Shown here piece after piece: positions 1 through 11,362 of a stretch of DNA of 64,000 bases (within the stretch, counting starts at the first letter, position 1; each line of letters starts with the position of its first letter). The notes under the pieces are model-generated. The model ran no database searches and was not told the origin of the DNA. It saw nothing but the letters and a program-made list of their open reading frames with translations. The translations under genes and the position numbers were made by a program. Source of the DNA: Bryum argenteum (taxonomy: Eukaryota; Streptophyta; Bryopsida; Bryales; Bryaceae); assembly GCA_037043015.1 (NCBI GenBank), contig CM073322.1, positions 21,108,364 to 21,172,363 on the forward strand, read 5' to 3'.

Positions 1-200
1 TGATCCTTTTAAAACAGTTGGTTGAATTGACCAAATTCGGTGCACCCGTGTGACGGGTGGTCCAGAAAGCCCCACTGTACGGGACAGTACTAATTGGATT
101 TGATTCCAAGTAAGAGCACCCTATTCTAGCAGGTCATCTCACGAGTAGAGTAGCGGTATGAGTAGACCAAGCAAGTACACTCGATAACGTTGTGATTAGA

Positions 201-561
201 CCCTTAAACGCTCATGGGGTCTGAAACGGGCAGCCCAAAATTGGATCACTGCATCTTTTGGACTCGGGCATCATGAATAGTGCACTTTTTGAACTAGGGC
301 ATCATGAATGAACCAATCAATGACAGCTTGCAGCCTCCTACAAGGTTATGTACAACCCCAACCTACCTACCACAAACCTTTCAAACCACAAAATCACTCA
401 TAAAAATTGTGATTTGAATTGTAAAATTTCACTTCTTGATTACATCATAAGAAGAGGGTGACCAGTTTGACATCAAAATATAAGTGAAGAGTCGAGTACC
501 GTGAGAACATATGGGCAGATCTTGGAAAAAAGCCCCTCAGGCTTGCTTGGGCTTTTAATGG
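201..561 (+). mobile_element. TTAA-flanked MITE, family A, copy A1
   Basis: A non-coding 361 bp repeat that begins CCCTTAAACGC and ends in a TTTTAATGG version of the inverted terminus. The right flank is TTAA (562-565); the left flank has decayed to TTAGA. The body carries the family A landmarks: CAGCCCAAAATTGGATCA, two CATCATGAA motifs, and the segment around CCAACCTACCTACCAC. The same body recurs near 3.1, 4.6, 21.5, 33.6, 40.8, 57.1 and 57.6 kb. It has no ORF of its own, so it must have been moved by a transposase encoded elsewhere. Confidence 0.8.
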
Positions 562-565
562 TTAA

Positions 566-1560
566 AGTAGTGTAAAAGTGTGTTGTTTTCACCCAAGTTC
601 CGGACGTATCAGAAGAAGGAGTTACTTCAGCTTGGTGGAAATTGCACACTTTTTCAATCAGTGCAAGTGGGTGTAAATTGCATGTATTGAGTGTATTCTT
701 ACGGTCACCCTTTTACTGGTGACTGTCTGTCTGTCTGTACGGGAATGAATCGGAAGCCTTTTGCAAGAATTTTCTGAATTCTTTTAGACTTTTTGACATC
801 AAGCATCATGCAAAGTTAGAGCTCATACCGCCAGAATTCTCTCGTCCAACAAGCGTCATGTGCAATCGAAACAAAAGTGACAAGTGACGAAGCAGGTGAC
901 CCATGCCGGGCGTAAGAGCACACCATGCTATTACATCAGCATATGCACATCGAAATACCCTGATCCGCAAATTATTATTACAGGCTACAACTTCGGAGCA
1001 GATCAGGAGCGGGCCCGAATAGTCATGAGCTAGCACGGATCGATGGTCTGCTGGCTAGCTGGCTAGCCTCGAAACTTGTGATTTATGCATGCAGGCAGGC
1101 AGGCAGGCAGATATCATTCCTTTGATTCTGATGAGCTAGCTACAGTAGCGCACACCACTATTGACAACTGACCTTTTTGGCAGGCTCCCCATCAGATTCC
1201 GCGCCTGCCAAGGCTTTGTAAATTCGACCTTTTGGTTCTATGACTGTACTGTACTGTAGCCTCGGAATGAATGCCGTCGTCTGCGAATCGATTGAGTGTA
1301 CCATTTGCTGAGTATGAAGCGCGCTGCAGGTTTCGATTGAAAATTGTTCATGGGCGTTCTAGAATCAAACTGTTTCTGGCTGCGTCGCGCATACTAACGT
1401 ACGGGTGGAATGTCGAAGCGGCGACCTCTTGCCATGGCCGGAACAATCACCGGGTGACCCCGTGGATGGGGGTGCGAGTGACCACCTTGGATGAGGATGG
1501 AGAAACCCTAAAGCGAATGGGTAAAGCTGGGTGAGCATGGGTAAATTTGGGTGAGCGTTC
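566..1560. other. Intergenic, no gene recognised
   Basis: The short ORFs here resemble no family I know and show no coding bias. The only clear structure is a (GGCA)n microsatellite of five units at 1091-1110. Confidence 0.5.
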
Positions 1561-1570
1561 GTAGCAGTTA

Positions 1571-1860
1571 CCAAGGAGGATGGGGGAGGGGTATAGGAGC
1601 CCCTTAGTTTTTAGTCGCACACCCATTTCTGAATTCAAAATCATCAAAGATGGCCGTTGAGGGGGATCTCCACGGATTTTAGAGGTGCCTCCCTGGTAGT
1701 TACCACGAACCATTGCCTACTTGAGCTGGGTGGAGGGAATGGCTAAAGTCAAAATCATATCACATGTTGTCATTTCAAGGCCTAGCTTTAAAAACATGAC
1801 TCCAATAAGTCAATAGGAAATTGTAGAAGAGTCAAAAATGATGATTCCACTTGACTTTTT
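1571..1860. repeat. Dispersed repeat F, copy 1
   Basis: The segment contains AGGAGCCCCTTAG, ACCCATTTCTGAATTC, AAATCATCAAAGATGGCCGTT and AAAATCATATCACATG in this order. Diverged versions of the same landmarks recur in the same order at about 38.61-38.96 kb. I see no terminal repeats or coding potential, so the class is unknown. Confidence 0.4.
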
Positions 1861-3136
1861 TTATTTTATTTTTTATTTTTTAGCAAATTCTTTGTGATAT
1901 AATAACAATACGATCACGATACAATAACAATTATCTCTTTTAACGTATTTACCGTTTAATTTTGAACTGATGTTAAAAGAATGTTATTTGGCCACGCTCT
2001 ACACCTCTAAAAACCCATTGCCTTTCTACTCGCTTCCACAACTGTATTGGTAAAAGAAATATAGCGGTTGGACAGCGCCAAACAAAACCATCTAATCTCC
2101 TCCTTTCTTTAACCTTACCGATAACCGTACCACAAATTTCATAATTCATTATAACAGGAATCAATTGGGCAAAAGTAACACAACATTCCAAATTCTTGGT
2201 TTTCTCCGTAAACATAGCCATTTAAACTTATCTTTTTTAGAAAGGTGTACAAACAACAAAACATCCCTAACAAAAGTATACAAATATAAACCTAGAAAAT
2301 CATCCAAATTTCCAAATAAAACAACGCAGAGAAATGGTTCCAAAAAGGTTAGTAAGTATACAAAAATATCAACAAAACGAAGTCAAGGATTTTAAAAAAG
2401 TTAGCGAAAATGTAGATCGAACAATGATCCAAAATAATAATGAAGAACATTAGTAACATCCAAATAAAAATAATTGAACAAAATCACAAGAGCTTACAAA
2501 CAATTCTAGTATAAAATTACAATATAATATAATCACAAAAGCAAACTCGCTACTACGCAGTCCTAGAAAGAGCGAACTCTTTGTCCTCGAACTAAGTCTT
2601 TGTGTTGATACTAAACTTGTCCAATGAACAAACTCATATGGTTTTTACTGTGAAGTGAGATAATAATATGTTGATTATTTCTTGTAATTGAAGAGTAGAA
2701 GAAGGAAAGTCTCAGGACGTCCAGTAGAGCAGTGTGAAACCATTCACCGGACAAACGAAAGGATAGATGATATGGCAAGTTCCCTCCACAATGTAATGGA
2801 CAAGATGGTGAACATCTAGTTTTGTCCACCTCCACTCCTCCCAGTCTCAACCGGGCCTAAGCAACTACAGGCTTCTTCGACTCCACGATCTTGCCCTCGG
2901 CCTTCGCCTTGTTCAAGAGGCGTTCTTCCGATCCTTTGCAGCCTTATCCTCACGTCGGTAGGTACTTCAACAAGATCGACCTCCAACAAGCTGGTACCGA
3001 AAGTTTTTGTTGAGAATCTTGCGATTGAATTGGGAGAAGTCCGAGAAGGACAACGCAAGTCGATAACTGAAAGTCGACTAAGAGATTTGAGAGAAGGCCG
3101 AGAAGGCACAACACAAGTCGGTAGGTGAAAAGTAGA
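1861..3136. other. Intergenic, no gene recognised
   Basis: AT-rich sequence up to about 2.8 kb, then more balanced composition with short local repeats of the GAGAAGTCCGAGAAGG / GAGAAGGCCGAGAAGG type around 3030-3110. Nothing in it is convincingly coding. Confidence 0.45.
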
Positions 3137-3140
3137 TTAA

Positions 3141-3500
3141 CCCTTAAACGCCGAAGGTGACCCGAGGGATCATATTCCAACAAAATCTCCTCTGTAGCTC
3201 TCAATGTACTCAACTTTTCACTTATATTTTGATGTCAAACTGGTCACCTTCTTGTGATGCATTCAAAAAGTGAAAGTTTAGAATTCAAATCACAATTTGT
3301 ATGAGTGATTTTGTGCTTTGAAAGGATTGTGGTAGGTAGGTTGGGGTTGTACAATACTTGTAGGAGGTTGCAAGCTCATCATTATTGGATCATTCATGAT
3401 GCCCAAGTTCAAAAAGTGCACTATTCATGATGACCAAATGCAAAAGATGTTGTGATCCAATACTGGGCTGACCAAATCCATATAGCTAGGCGTTTAAGGG
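3141..3500 (-). mobile_element. TTAA-flanked MITE, family A, copy A2
   Basis: A 360 bp element in reverse orientation to A1. It starts CCCTTAAACGCC and ends GGCGTTTAAGGG, with perfect TTAA on both sides (3137-3140 and 3501-3504). It is among the best-preserved family A copies and defines the terminal inverted repeat of about 12 bp. Confidence 0.85.
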
Positions 3501-3557
3501 TTAAGAAAAGGCACAACACAAGCCGATTGCTTGCTCAATCTTGTGACCAGGCCCTTA

Positions 3558-3944
3558 GAGCATGCTCAGCCTGCACTGTGGGCCGGGGTTTGGAGCCAAA
3601 TTTGGAGTGTGAGGAGCCCCAGCCCACACACTATCCCTGTAACCCGGTCAAGAAGGTTGACGTCTCCTAAATTCTAGAGCACCATAACTCCAAGTTATCC
3701 CGTGCCTTCACACACATTTTAGCGTTCCCATCAACCAATGCAAGAGTGCCACATGGCAGAGAGTTTATTGGCAAAGAATACTTTCTATAATAATCTGCCG
3801 AGACGTGAATGTGATTGGTGAGAGGCCTTTACCTCTGGCATGTCTTGTGGCCTGCGGTGGGGCTGCTACGCCCGGCCGAGCGGCGCCTCTAGGGATTTCC
3901 CGCAATTGAGCGGCCCGGTCTGATGCCCAGGGCTGGCCATGCTC
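3558..3944. mobile_element. Tourist-like (PIF/Harbinger) MITE
   Basis: A 387 bp non-coding element with ends GAGCATGCTCAGCCTGC and (inverted) GAGCATGGCCAGCCCTGG, flanked on both sides by TTA (3555-3557 and 3945-3947). A TTA target duplication with GAGCAT-type termini is typical of plant Tourist/PIF-Harbinger MITEs. It is distinctly more GC-rich than its surroundings. Confidence 0.7.
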
Positions 3945-4306
3945 TTAGAACCTACATTTTGTGTAGCGATTTCTTTTACTTAGATCACATTTTTCTTGAT
4001 GAAATCCATCATTATTCCAATTTAGCATACTTTGTAGTTTAGTGAGTTACAAAGCTTGATGCATGGCCCCACAACAAAGTAATTTTCTGGTTTCTGTTTG
4101 AATCAATCAATGTATTATCATATTGGAAAATACACCTCTTTGAATCATAGCAGGAGGCCTGCCTGCCTGCCTGGAGAAACACTGCTCGATTATCATGTCT
4201 CTGAGGGATGAAATGTGAAATGGAAGAGGAGCAGTTTAGAAGGTTAAGCTGGGGCAACTAGGAGAAGTCATCTAGGACAGGCTAGGTAAGGTAAGGTGGC
4301 ATTTAA

Positions 4307-4930
4307 CCCTTAACCCCTAAAATTCCTTGTTGCAAAACAGTATAAGTCACAAAATCTGACCTTCCTTTAGATTAAGCTCAAAAAATCTCAATTTAAGCAT
4401 TATTTACAAGCATTGAACCGTAAGATCTCAAAGTTCACTTGACATTCATCTCACATACCAAATCGTTCATTCTTCGTCATTTGTGAGATTAAAATGGTCA
4501 AAGTTGGCTGAGTTTTTCTCTTGCGGGAACCTCCAAAACCCGTTTCAGGTTTTAAGAAAAGGTAGGGGTTAAACATCCATGGGGTCTAAAACGAGCAGCC
4601 CAAAATTGGATCAAATCATTTTCTTGACTTGGACTTTATGAATAGTGCACTTTTATCAACTTGGGTATTATGAATGAACCAATCAATGACAAGCTTGCAA
4701 CCTCCTACAAGGTTATGTACAACCCCAACCTACCTACGACAATCCTTTCAAAGCACAAAATGCCTCATACAAATTGTGATTCGTATCGTAAATTTCACTT
4801 TCTGAATGCACCATAAGAAGGTGACCCGTTTTACACTAGAATATAAGTGAAAATTTGAGTATAGTGAGAGGTAGAGAGCAGATTCTCTTTGAAAAAGCCC
4901 CTCAGTCTGGCTTGCTTGGGCGTTCAAGGG
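4307..4930 (+). mobile_element. TTAA-flanked MITE, family A, copy A3, split by a nested element
   Basis: The left flank TTAA (4303-4306) and the first three bases CCC are separated from the rest of the element by a family B insertion. The element resumes at 4573 (ACATCCATGGGG) and ends GTTCAAGGG at 4930, before TTAA (4931-4934). Removing the nested element and one TTAA restores CCCTTAAACATCC, the expected family A terminus. Confidence 0.85.
4314..4568 (-). mobile_element. TTAA-flanked MITE, family B, copy B1 (nested in A3)
   Basis: A 255 bp element beginning CCCCTAAAATTCC and ending GGTAGGGG, with TTAA at 4310-4313 and 4569-4572. It entered the TTAA that forms part of the family A terminal repeat. 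The body contains GTAAGATCTCAAAGTTCAC and TTGGCTGAGTTTTTCTC, shared in inverted orientation with the copies at 34.5, 37.4 and 54.9 kb. Confidence 0.88.
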
Positions 4931-5041
4931 TTAAAGAAAATGTCTACTCTGGTAACATACACATTGGTGGGAAGCCAGTGGGTGTCAAACCTATCTAAAT
5001 AAGTAGAAGTATGAGGAGAAAAAGGATGAGCTAAAGTAGTA

Positions 5042-5143
5042 CTCCCTCCGTCCCATTTTTATTGTCAAATAAGTTCTCTCAAATCCACCTCCCAAGGTAA
5101 ATTTGAGAGAACCTACTGGACAATAATAATGGGTCAGAGGGAG
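5042..5143. mobile_element. Stowaway-like MITE
   Basis: A 102 bp fold-back element that starts CTCCCTCCGTCCCA and ends TGGGTCAGAGGGAG, flanked by TA. The CTCCCTCCGTCCC terminus and TA target site are the textbook features of plant Stowaway elements mobilised by mariner-like transposases. The interior can also pair (TTCTCTCAAAT with ATTTGAGAGAA). Confidence 0.85.
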
Positions 5144-5149
5144 TAGTAT

Positions 5150-7700
5150 CTAACCAAGGTGTCCTGATAGCCTCCACTAAGGCCTCCCAAATCCGCTACT
5201 CTCAAAGGTGGTGTGTTGGTCCAAGTCTCCTTTGAGAAAAACAAGCTGCATTTCTCTCCAACCAGATCAGCCAAATGACAACATAGCCTTTCGGAGTCGT
5301 TGTCTAGGCAATGGACCTCACTGACGCCCAAATACTTAACCCTTTACCGCCGGGAAGGCTCAGATACACAGTGTACAAATGTCCAATGCATGAACATTTG
5401 TATGCCCCTGGCAGAAAAAAGGGTTTTATGGTACAGTGTGGAGGTTGTGATTGTAAAAAAAGCATATTATCAGCTTTTGAGTTCTCCTATCCGAGTAAAT
5501 TTACACTTGTTGTCTTGCATTCTGGAACCTAACTAAGGGCCGCTTTACACTACGGTGGATGAATACTGTTCACCTCCACAAACCGACAAAAAGGGAAATA
5601 GCTATGATCCCATTGGCCTGTACTTGGAATATAATACGGTTATTTTCCTGCAACAGGAGCCTCGGAAATAGCTCCAGGTTCATTATTTTGTAAGTTAAGA
5701 TAGAACCTGTCAGAATGCTATGTCCATGCCACCCTGCACTCTTTAATTGGGGAAGATGGGCAGGGGGAAAACAACACTTTTCATTGATTAATAAATTTTC
5801 TTATTTAAATCTTGGACCAATCAGTGCGTTTCTTTTTGTTTTCTTTGTTTTTTTCCTCTTTTTTTTCCCTTATCCTCAATCATTTGGCAAGTTTTATCAT
5901 TGCAAACCAATTATGTGAAATTGAAAATAGTAAATTTTAAGATTTATTTTACATGAATTCCAACGACTTTTTGATTGGAAGCCTTTTGATCCAAATACAT
6001 TTTAAAAAATGAATCCCATCCTTGTGATGCAAGGGAGACTATTTTCCACTAAAAGAACCGAAAATAAAAACAAATAGAACATTCAAAAAATATAAATGCT
6101 ATGGAATTTTGTACATTGTTGTGTATAATATAGGTAATTATACAATGTGTAATTTTATAGAGGCCGAATACTTTTGGCTCACAATGATTTCCTTGATTCA
6201 TGTTCTAAATAAACAAATAAATAAGAACACCAAACCCTTGTGGGGTTGGCATGAAAAAAATACCCATTGAACCTACTCTTCATGATATACCCCCAAGATT
6301 TAACAACATTGACGTAGGATTACTATCCCCACTCACTGTGAACACTATAACCACAAGTAGTAACCAATAGCCATTAAACTACATGTAGTGACCAAATATG
6401 AATTATGATTGTGAATTGTAATGTGAATTATGGTTTGTTTGTTGGTTTACATGAGACTCGTATAAATGTAGGTTGTTCATCCAGTTGGTTGTCACATTGT
6501 TGACATTGTCGGGTCGTTTGGTTAAGATATAGTTGTGTCGTAACGGTGGTAATGCTATCTATTGAGCTAAACTAAATTTACATCAACCTGGGCCCATGTA
6601 CCCCCTGTGTGACAAGGTTACTTTCTTTGTAAAGGTGGTTCAATGATCACTATTTTATACTTTTTGTCTTATGGGGTTTGCATGTCTAGGATAGTGGTTC
6701 ATTCTTTTCTATTTTTTTCTTTGTGTATTATAATAGACATAGCACAAGTTTCTTTGAAGGTATTTCTTGTGATTGATTTTGGTAATTTGAATTTTTCGTG
6801 AAAAAATCTCATAGATGGAATCAATGATCGGGAAAAACCGACGGCTAGTTCATTATCAGCCGATGGATTTGGCACACTAGCCGGTCCATTCATGAAACAA
6901 ACGGCTAAAAACCAATGAAAATTACATATAAATTTCTATTGCCAATATTAAAATAATAAGGTAATATCCGTAAGAAATTTGTGAAAAACCGATTGGGTGT
7001 GGGAAGTGCCGGTTATTAGCCAGTAAAAGTCAAAAAACTTCCCAGATTCTAGATGGTATGTATGTGGATACTCTAGCTCCTACTGTAATAACTATTATTA
7101 AATACTCTAGATACCATCCAACCTTTATTTCCAAATATCAATCACTAAGAGGTAGTTACTTTTCTACTTATAATTTCTAGTGAAATTATGTCGTGTTACA
7201 AAGATTAATGTTCTATATTGTACTTCACAAGTACTTTGGATTGGTCGGCATTGAATATACCTGCCTCATTATGATCGTATTGTACAAGGGACCTGGGATT
7301 TCCCCATGAACTATTCAATTGAACAATACGAGGAATCTACTCGTGGGACCCTTCTTTCTCGTTGTAGTTTTTATTGAAATAAACTCATGGAACCCATTTC
7401 TAGTGTTCGTAAAGCATCTGAAAGTTGCTTCATCTGGTTTGATTTTCGGCATTCGGCTCCCGAAATCAAGAGAACTGCTGTCGTAAGCTATTTTTGAGCT
7501 ATTGGTAACTTGCTACTCAAGGTTTCTTTCTTGGTTATGCATAGTTGTCTAGTGTCAATGACACTAAATAGTCCATAGGTTACATGTTACTTGTTCACGA
7601 GTAAGTTACTAGGGGATAGCAGAGTGTCTCTTTGTGTAGGAGCTCATTGTGGTACATACATATAGCGCTTAGTTATTTGATTGCCTAGTTTTGCACGCAC
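5150..7700. other. Intergenic, no gene recognised
   Basis: AT-rich DNA. At 5334 there is an isolated TTAACCCTTTACCGCC, resembling the left end of a TTAA element, but I find no matching right end. Around 6.81-7.03 kb there are several CCGACGGCTAG / CCGGTTATTAGCC motifs in both orientations, possibly an old palindromic repeat. No protein family is recognisable. Confidence 0.4.
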
Positions 7701-8300
7701 CCTAGGTCTTGGCTTGGTGGTTGGGGCTCATGGCTCCCAATAAGAAGGTCGTGGGTTTTATTCCCCATGCCAGCGTGTTGCTGATGTATGGGTACCTTTG
7801 GCGGGATATTGTGGAGTTATAGTCTCCATCCTCAAAAGGGGGAAGTAATAGTGTCCCAATTTCCCCTTGTGCTCACCACCATGGTCCACCCAACTATGGT
7901 TGGGTGTTTGGACCTTGTTGTATCGGTACCCCAAAGCCTTTTGGCAGGATACTAGGTCAAGTAGGTACCCCAAAGCCTTTTGGCAGGATACTAGGTCAAG
8001 TATCTTCAAGGCACTAGTGCAGTTATAGTGTCCACTCTCAAAAGGGGGAAGTGATATTGTCCCAATTTTCCCTTATCTAATAGGCATAAGGTTATTAGTA
8101 TTACGAACAAACTCTTCATTCACGTTGGTTCCTTTCGTTATTAGTATTACGAACAAACTCTTCATTCACGTTGGTTCCTTTCGTTATTAGTATTACGAAC
8201 AAACTCTTCATTCACGTTGGTCCCTTTCGTTATTAGTATTACGAACAAACTCTTCATTCACGGTGGCCCTAGAAAGGGACCGGAGTTTCTGTCTATCTTG
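7701..8300 (+). mobile_element. tRNA-derived SINE, full length, internally expanded (copy S1)
   Basis: The head reads like a tRNA promoter: an A-box-like TGGCTTGGTGGTTGGGGC near 7710, then a B-box-like GGTCGTGGGTTTTATTCCCC near 7750. The body follows (CAAAAGGGGGAAGT, CCCAATTTCCCC), and the tail ends AAAGGGACCGGAGTTTCTGTCTATCTT. Two internal tandem expansions lengthen it: a 37-38 bp unit (GTACCCCAAAGCCTTTTGGC...) twice near 7927-8000, and a 46 bp unit four times at 8092-8262. Other copies lie at 9.2, 20.8, 35.1, 38.1, 41.5 and 62.8 kb. Confidence 0.75.
8092..8262. repeat. 46 bp tandem repeat inside SINE S1
   Basis: Four units begin at 8092, 8138, 8184 and 8230, each starting TTATTAGTATTACGAAC and ending near TTCCTTTCG. 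The first three are nearly identical; the fourth is truncated and runs into the SINE tail. The unit is part of the SINE body, so this is local amplification after insertion or in the source copy. Confidence 0.95.
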
Positions 8301-8411
8301 CCTAGGTTCTTGATGTATTCCTCACACATTGTTTGATACATTGTTTGATAGTAAATAAACAAACAAATAAACAAATAAATAAATAATGAGAACGTGATTC
8401 TTCATGAATAT

Positions 8412-8692
8412 GGTAGGCAGTCCTAAAAGCGCCACAGGACCCAAAAGCGATCGGTCCTCATTTGTAGATTGTGAAGATACAGATGTACCTCATTTGTATA
8501 TTACGCATTTGGGTCAAATCTTACTTAGCACTTTGGAATTTTGTATAAAATTCACAAATGCGAATTACATGTTGCAAATTTTTGCAATCCTCCCGAAAAC
8601 CTATTTCGAATGTGGTCATAATTTTATTTTGAATTTACTATTGCTAAAAATAGGTCAGATCTCTTAAGGTGGCGCTTTTAGGACACTCTACC
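8412..8692. mobile_element. MITE with 24 bp terminal inverted repeats, class unknown
   Basis: A 281 bp element whose left end GGTAGGCAGTCCTAAAAGCG and inverted right end GGTAGAGTGTCCTAAAAGCG match at about 21 of 24 positions. The interior is AT-rich and non-coding. I could not find a clean target-site duplication, so I do not assign a superfamily. Confidence 0.6.
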
Positions 8693-9184
8693 TTACTGCA
8701 AGTTCTGTGCAGATGATAACTTAGTATCAGCTTATAAATGGAAATTGAGAGGAAAAAGAAAGAATCTCTTGATTGACCCAACGTCGAAGTTCACTCGGAA
8801 AGGACGAAGATTGTTCCTCCGTACGAGCTGTCCACCCTCACGCAGGTTGTAAGGGTGGACCAAACTGATACTGACCAAATACCGCCGTCCTCAATTTCCA
8901 TATACTGGAATTATTCATCCACTCACCCACCCAGGCAGGATTCGTCTGGGCAGGGCACTATTCTATCTTGAATCTAAAACGGTAATAGATGTGAGATTCT
9001 CTCACCTGGAGATTTTCATGGATCTAGTAGCCTGCTAGATTTCTCCATATTCTTGGTCAATATTCTTTCATCATTGATTGGCACATGTGACGTTTTCCTC
9101 AAGGAAAACGTAGAATAACATGTGGCTCGTGTGTTGTTCCCATGGAATCTGTGGTCTGTATCATGTTTGACCATGCAATTTTGT

Positions 9185-9305
9185 ATTTGTCCACCCTGAG
9201 AGGGGTTAGTAGTCCTATACCATTGTTGGTATGTCCTGTGAGCATATTACCAAGGGTAGGTCGAACGAACACTATATTCACGCCAACCTAGAAGGTCTGG
9301 TGTTT
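9185..9305 (+). mobile_element. SINE fragment (copy S2)
   Basis: A diverged 3' portion of the same SINE. CCACCCTGAGAGGGGTTAGT and AGTCCTATACCA match copy S6 at 41.5 kb in reverse orientation. GAACACTATATTCACGCC and CCTAGAAGGTCTGG correspond to the family tail. The tRNA-like head is absent or unrecognisable. Confidence 0.5.
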
Positions 9306-9695
9306 TCTTCTTCTTATTCTAATTTTTTATCTTGTGCCATACGGCAAAAAGACTTGCATTGGCTATGAATGTAAGTCTTTTCCCCAAATGCATGATTGAT
9401 TCATCATATATACGACGTGTATATATTGCGGTCATCTCTACACGTGTTGTTATTTATGATTTTTTATTTTATTTTAAAAGAGCTAATGTAGTGTTGTTTT
9501 ACAATGTTTTATGTACAATTTACATGTATTAGTATGAGAAGAGGGTATTCGTAAGCAACTTTGTTGATAGTGTCACACTTATTTTCCATTTGGGCCAAAT
9601 TTACGAAGTTTGTGTTTCGGAATCTAGTTTTCTAAATGTTCGAACATTATAAAATGAATCTAGATGTAAGTAAACAACAAACACTCATAAGTTAA

Positions 9696-10740
9696 CCCCT
9701 AACCTCAAAACTGCAATTATCTCCTTCCATGCACTCCCGGGGGTGTGAACAAATCGTTTCCCCTTTTTTAAAACTTCCAACCGTAAGATCTTGTACCTAA
9801 GACTATTTTTAGTTGTTGTTTCAAAATTTGACCGTTGGATGTTTCCCGTGTGAGAGACCATAACATCCAAAGTTTGTCTCCCAAGTTTTTTTGGGCATTG
9901 CAAAGATTGGTTTTGAAAATTTTGGAGGTTGCCCTTCTAAAATTGGTAAGCTTTTTGACTTGGATCACTTTGAAATCTAAGTAGTGATTTAGTAATAAGG
10001 TAGAAGTACCTAAAACCACCAACACCCCCAATATCAACCTATAGGTCTCCCCAAAACCGCACCTAGCCTGAACTAGCATTGTCAGAACACTCAATTCAAA
10101 CTGACCAATCAAAACAATAAAAAAGTTGGTGGTTTTGGGTCGAATCATGAATGGAAATTTGTACCAGCTAAGGTGGTTTTTGCATACCCTATAGGTTGAT
10201 TACGGGTCCTGCAGTACTTTAGTGTTTGAAAATTTGTATTAATTCATGGGTTTTACAAAAAAATAAAAAAAATTACAAACCTTCCTAAAAACTATCTTGC
10301 CACCCCCAAAAAATCACCCACTATAAATAGACCAGCTACAAATGGGCGAATTTTCTTATGTTGGTGGTTATGGGTACTTCGACCGTAAACAAATTTCCAA
10401 AAAAAAAGAAAAAAAAAAACAAAAAACAAAAAAAAAAAACAAAAAAGAAAAAAACAAAAAACAAAAAAAAGAGAAAAAACAAAAAAACAAAAAACAAAAA
10501 AAAAGAAAAAAGAAAAAAAGAAAAAAGAAAAAAAACATTTCTAAGTTGCCCTTTTTTTATTTGAAACCTAAAATTTCTGCATGAAGGTATTAAAATTGGA
10601 ATTTGACTTTACAAATTTTACCACATACACTTTGCAGTATAAAGAGCACCCTGTAAAAATATTAGGCGAAAATATTACTCTTAACTACTTCGTCTAGGCT
10701 GCCCGAAAGTGCAAAAACCCGTTTCGGGCTTCAAGGAAAG
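9696..10740 (+). mobile_element. TTAA-type element, family D, copy D1
   Basis: TTAA (9692-9695) is followed by CCCCTAACCTC. The body has CTTCCAACCGTAAGATCTTG and TTTTGGAGGTTGCCCTTC. The inner right end (GGCTGCCCGAAAGTGCAAAA, then AAGGAAAGTTAG) matches, in inverted orientation, the left end of copy D2 at 31.08 kb. D1 is about 1 kb because it contains an A-rich tract (10.4-10.54 kb) missing from D2. It ends directly against family C copy C1. No transposase is visible. Confidence 0.6.
10398..10536. repeat. A-rich (CA5-9/GA4-6) low-complexity tract
   Basis: About 140 bases on this strand are almost purely A, interrupted by single C or G every 5-10 bases. Any Lys/Gln-rich reading frame across it is a composition artefact. 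The tract accounts for much of the size difference between family D copies. Confidence 0.95.
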
Positions 10741-10744
10741 TTAG

Positions 10745-11358
10745 CCCTTAAGCGGGCCGAATGTCGAAAAACGACATTTTGGATGACAGAAACTTTGGAG
10801 AGCCACAACTTCTTCATCCGGACTCAGTTTTGGACGAAATCACTTGGGTTGGGTCCCAAATCAAGTCTAGTTCATGTCATAAAAATCTCAGACCCATACA
10901 ATGAAGTATGAATTAATGGCATGCATTTCAGTGACAGCAGCCTAGTTCTAGACATTTTTTCCTTTGTAAAATTTAGGGCAGTTTTCACCATTGCAGGGCC
11001 ATAATTTGCACAAAGAAAATTTTCTCATGGTTTTTTTTTGTTCAAGGATGCTACTGAGATGAAGGTGAACAACATTCTAATTGGTGACTTTTTCATTGCA
11101 ATAAGTCTAATGGTAGCATTTTCACTTTAAAGTGAAAATGATGAAATTATGTGATCATTTTTGAGTATTAATACATTATGATCTCGCAATCTATGAAGCC
11201 TCATGACTCAAAATTTGACCCACATGATGTTCAATATGTCTACGACAAGATTGTACGGTTGAGATTTGGATAACACACTTTTACCTCCACCTATGACAAT
11301 GCTTTTGAGGATGTGTTCATTTTACTACAAATGAGTCAAACCATTTAGGGGTTAGGGG
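10745..11358 (+). mobile_element. TTAA-type element, family C, copy C1
   Basis: It begins CCCTTAAGCGGGCC after TTAG, where it abuts D1. It ends TTTAGGGGTTAGGGG before TTAA (11359-11362); the doubled GGGG ending may mean a second nested terminus. The body includes TTTTCACTTTAAAGTGAAAA and CTCATGACTCAAAATTTGA, which recur inverted at 63.2-63.4 kb. It is about 614 bp and non-coding. Confidence 0.6.
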
Positions 11359-11362
11359 TTAA

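Noticed and set aside
3137..3504. PIF/Harbinger (TTA) or mariner (TA) explanation of the family A-D elements
   Set aside because: TTA would not give a direct repeat on both sides of CCC...GGG, and TA would leave an unexplained constant T and A outside. The B1-in-A3 insertion duplicates exactly TTAA.
7705..7775. A genuine tRNA gene at the SINE head (also minus strand 38410-38488)
   Set aside because: A- and B-box-like sequences are present, but the stems do not fold into a complete cloverleaf by eye and the unit continues into the repeated SINE body.
10342..10584. Lys-rich ORF through the A-rich tract
   Set aside because: Pure composition effect of an A-rich low-complexity repeat within a family D element.
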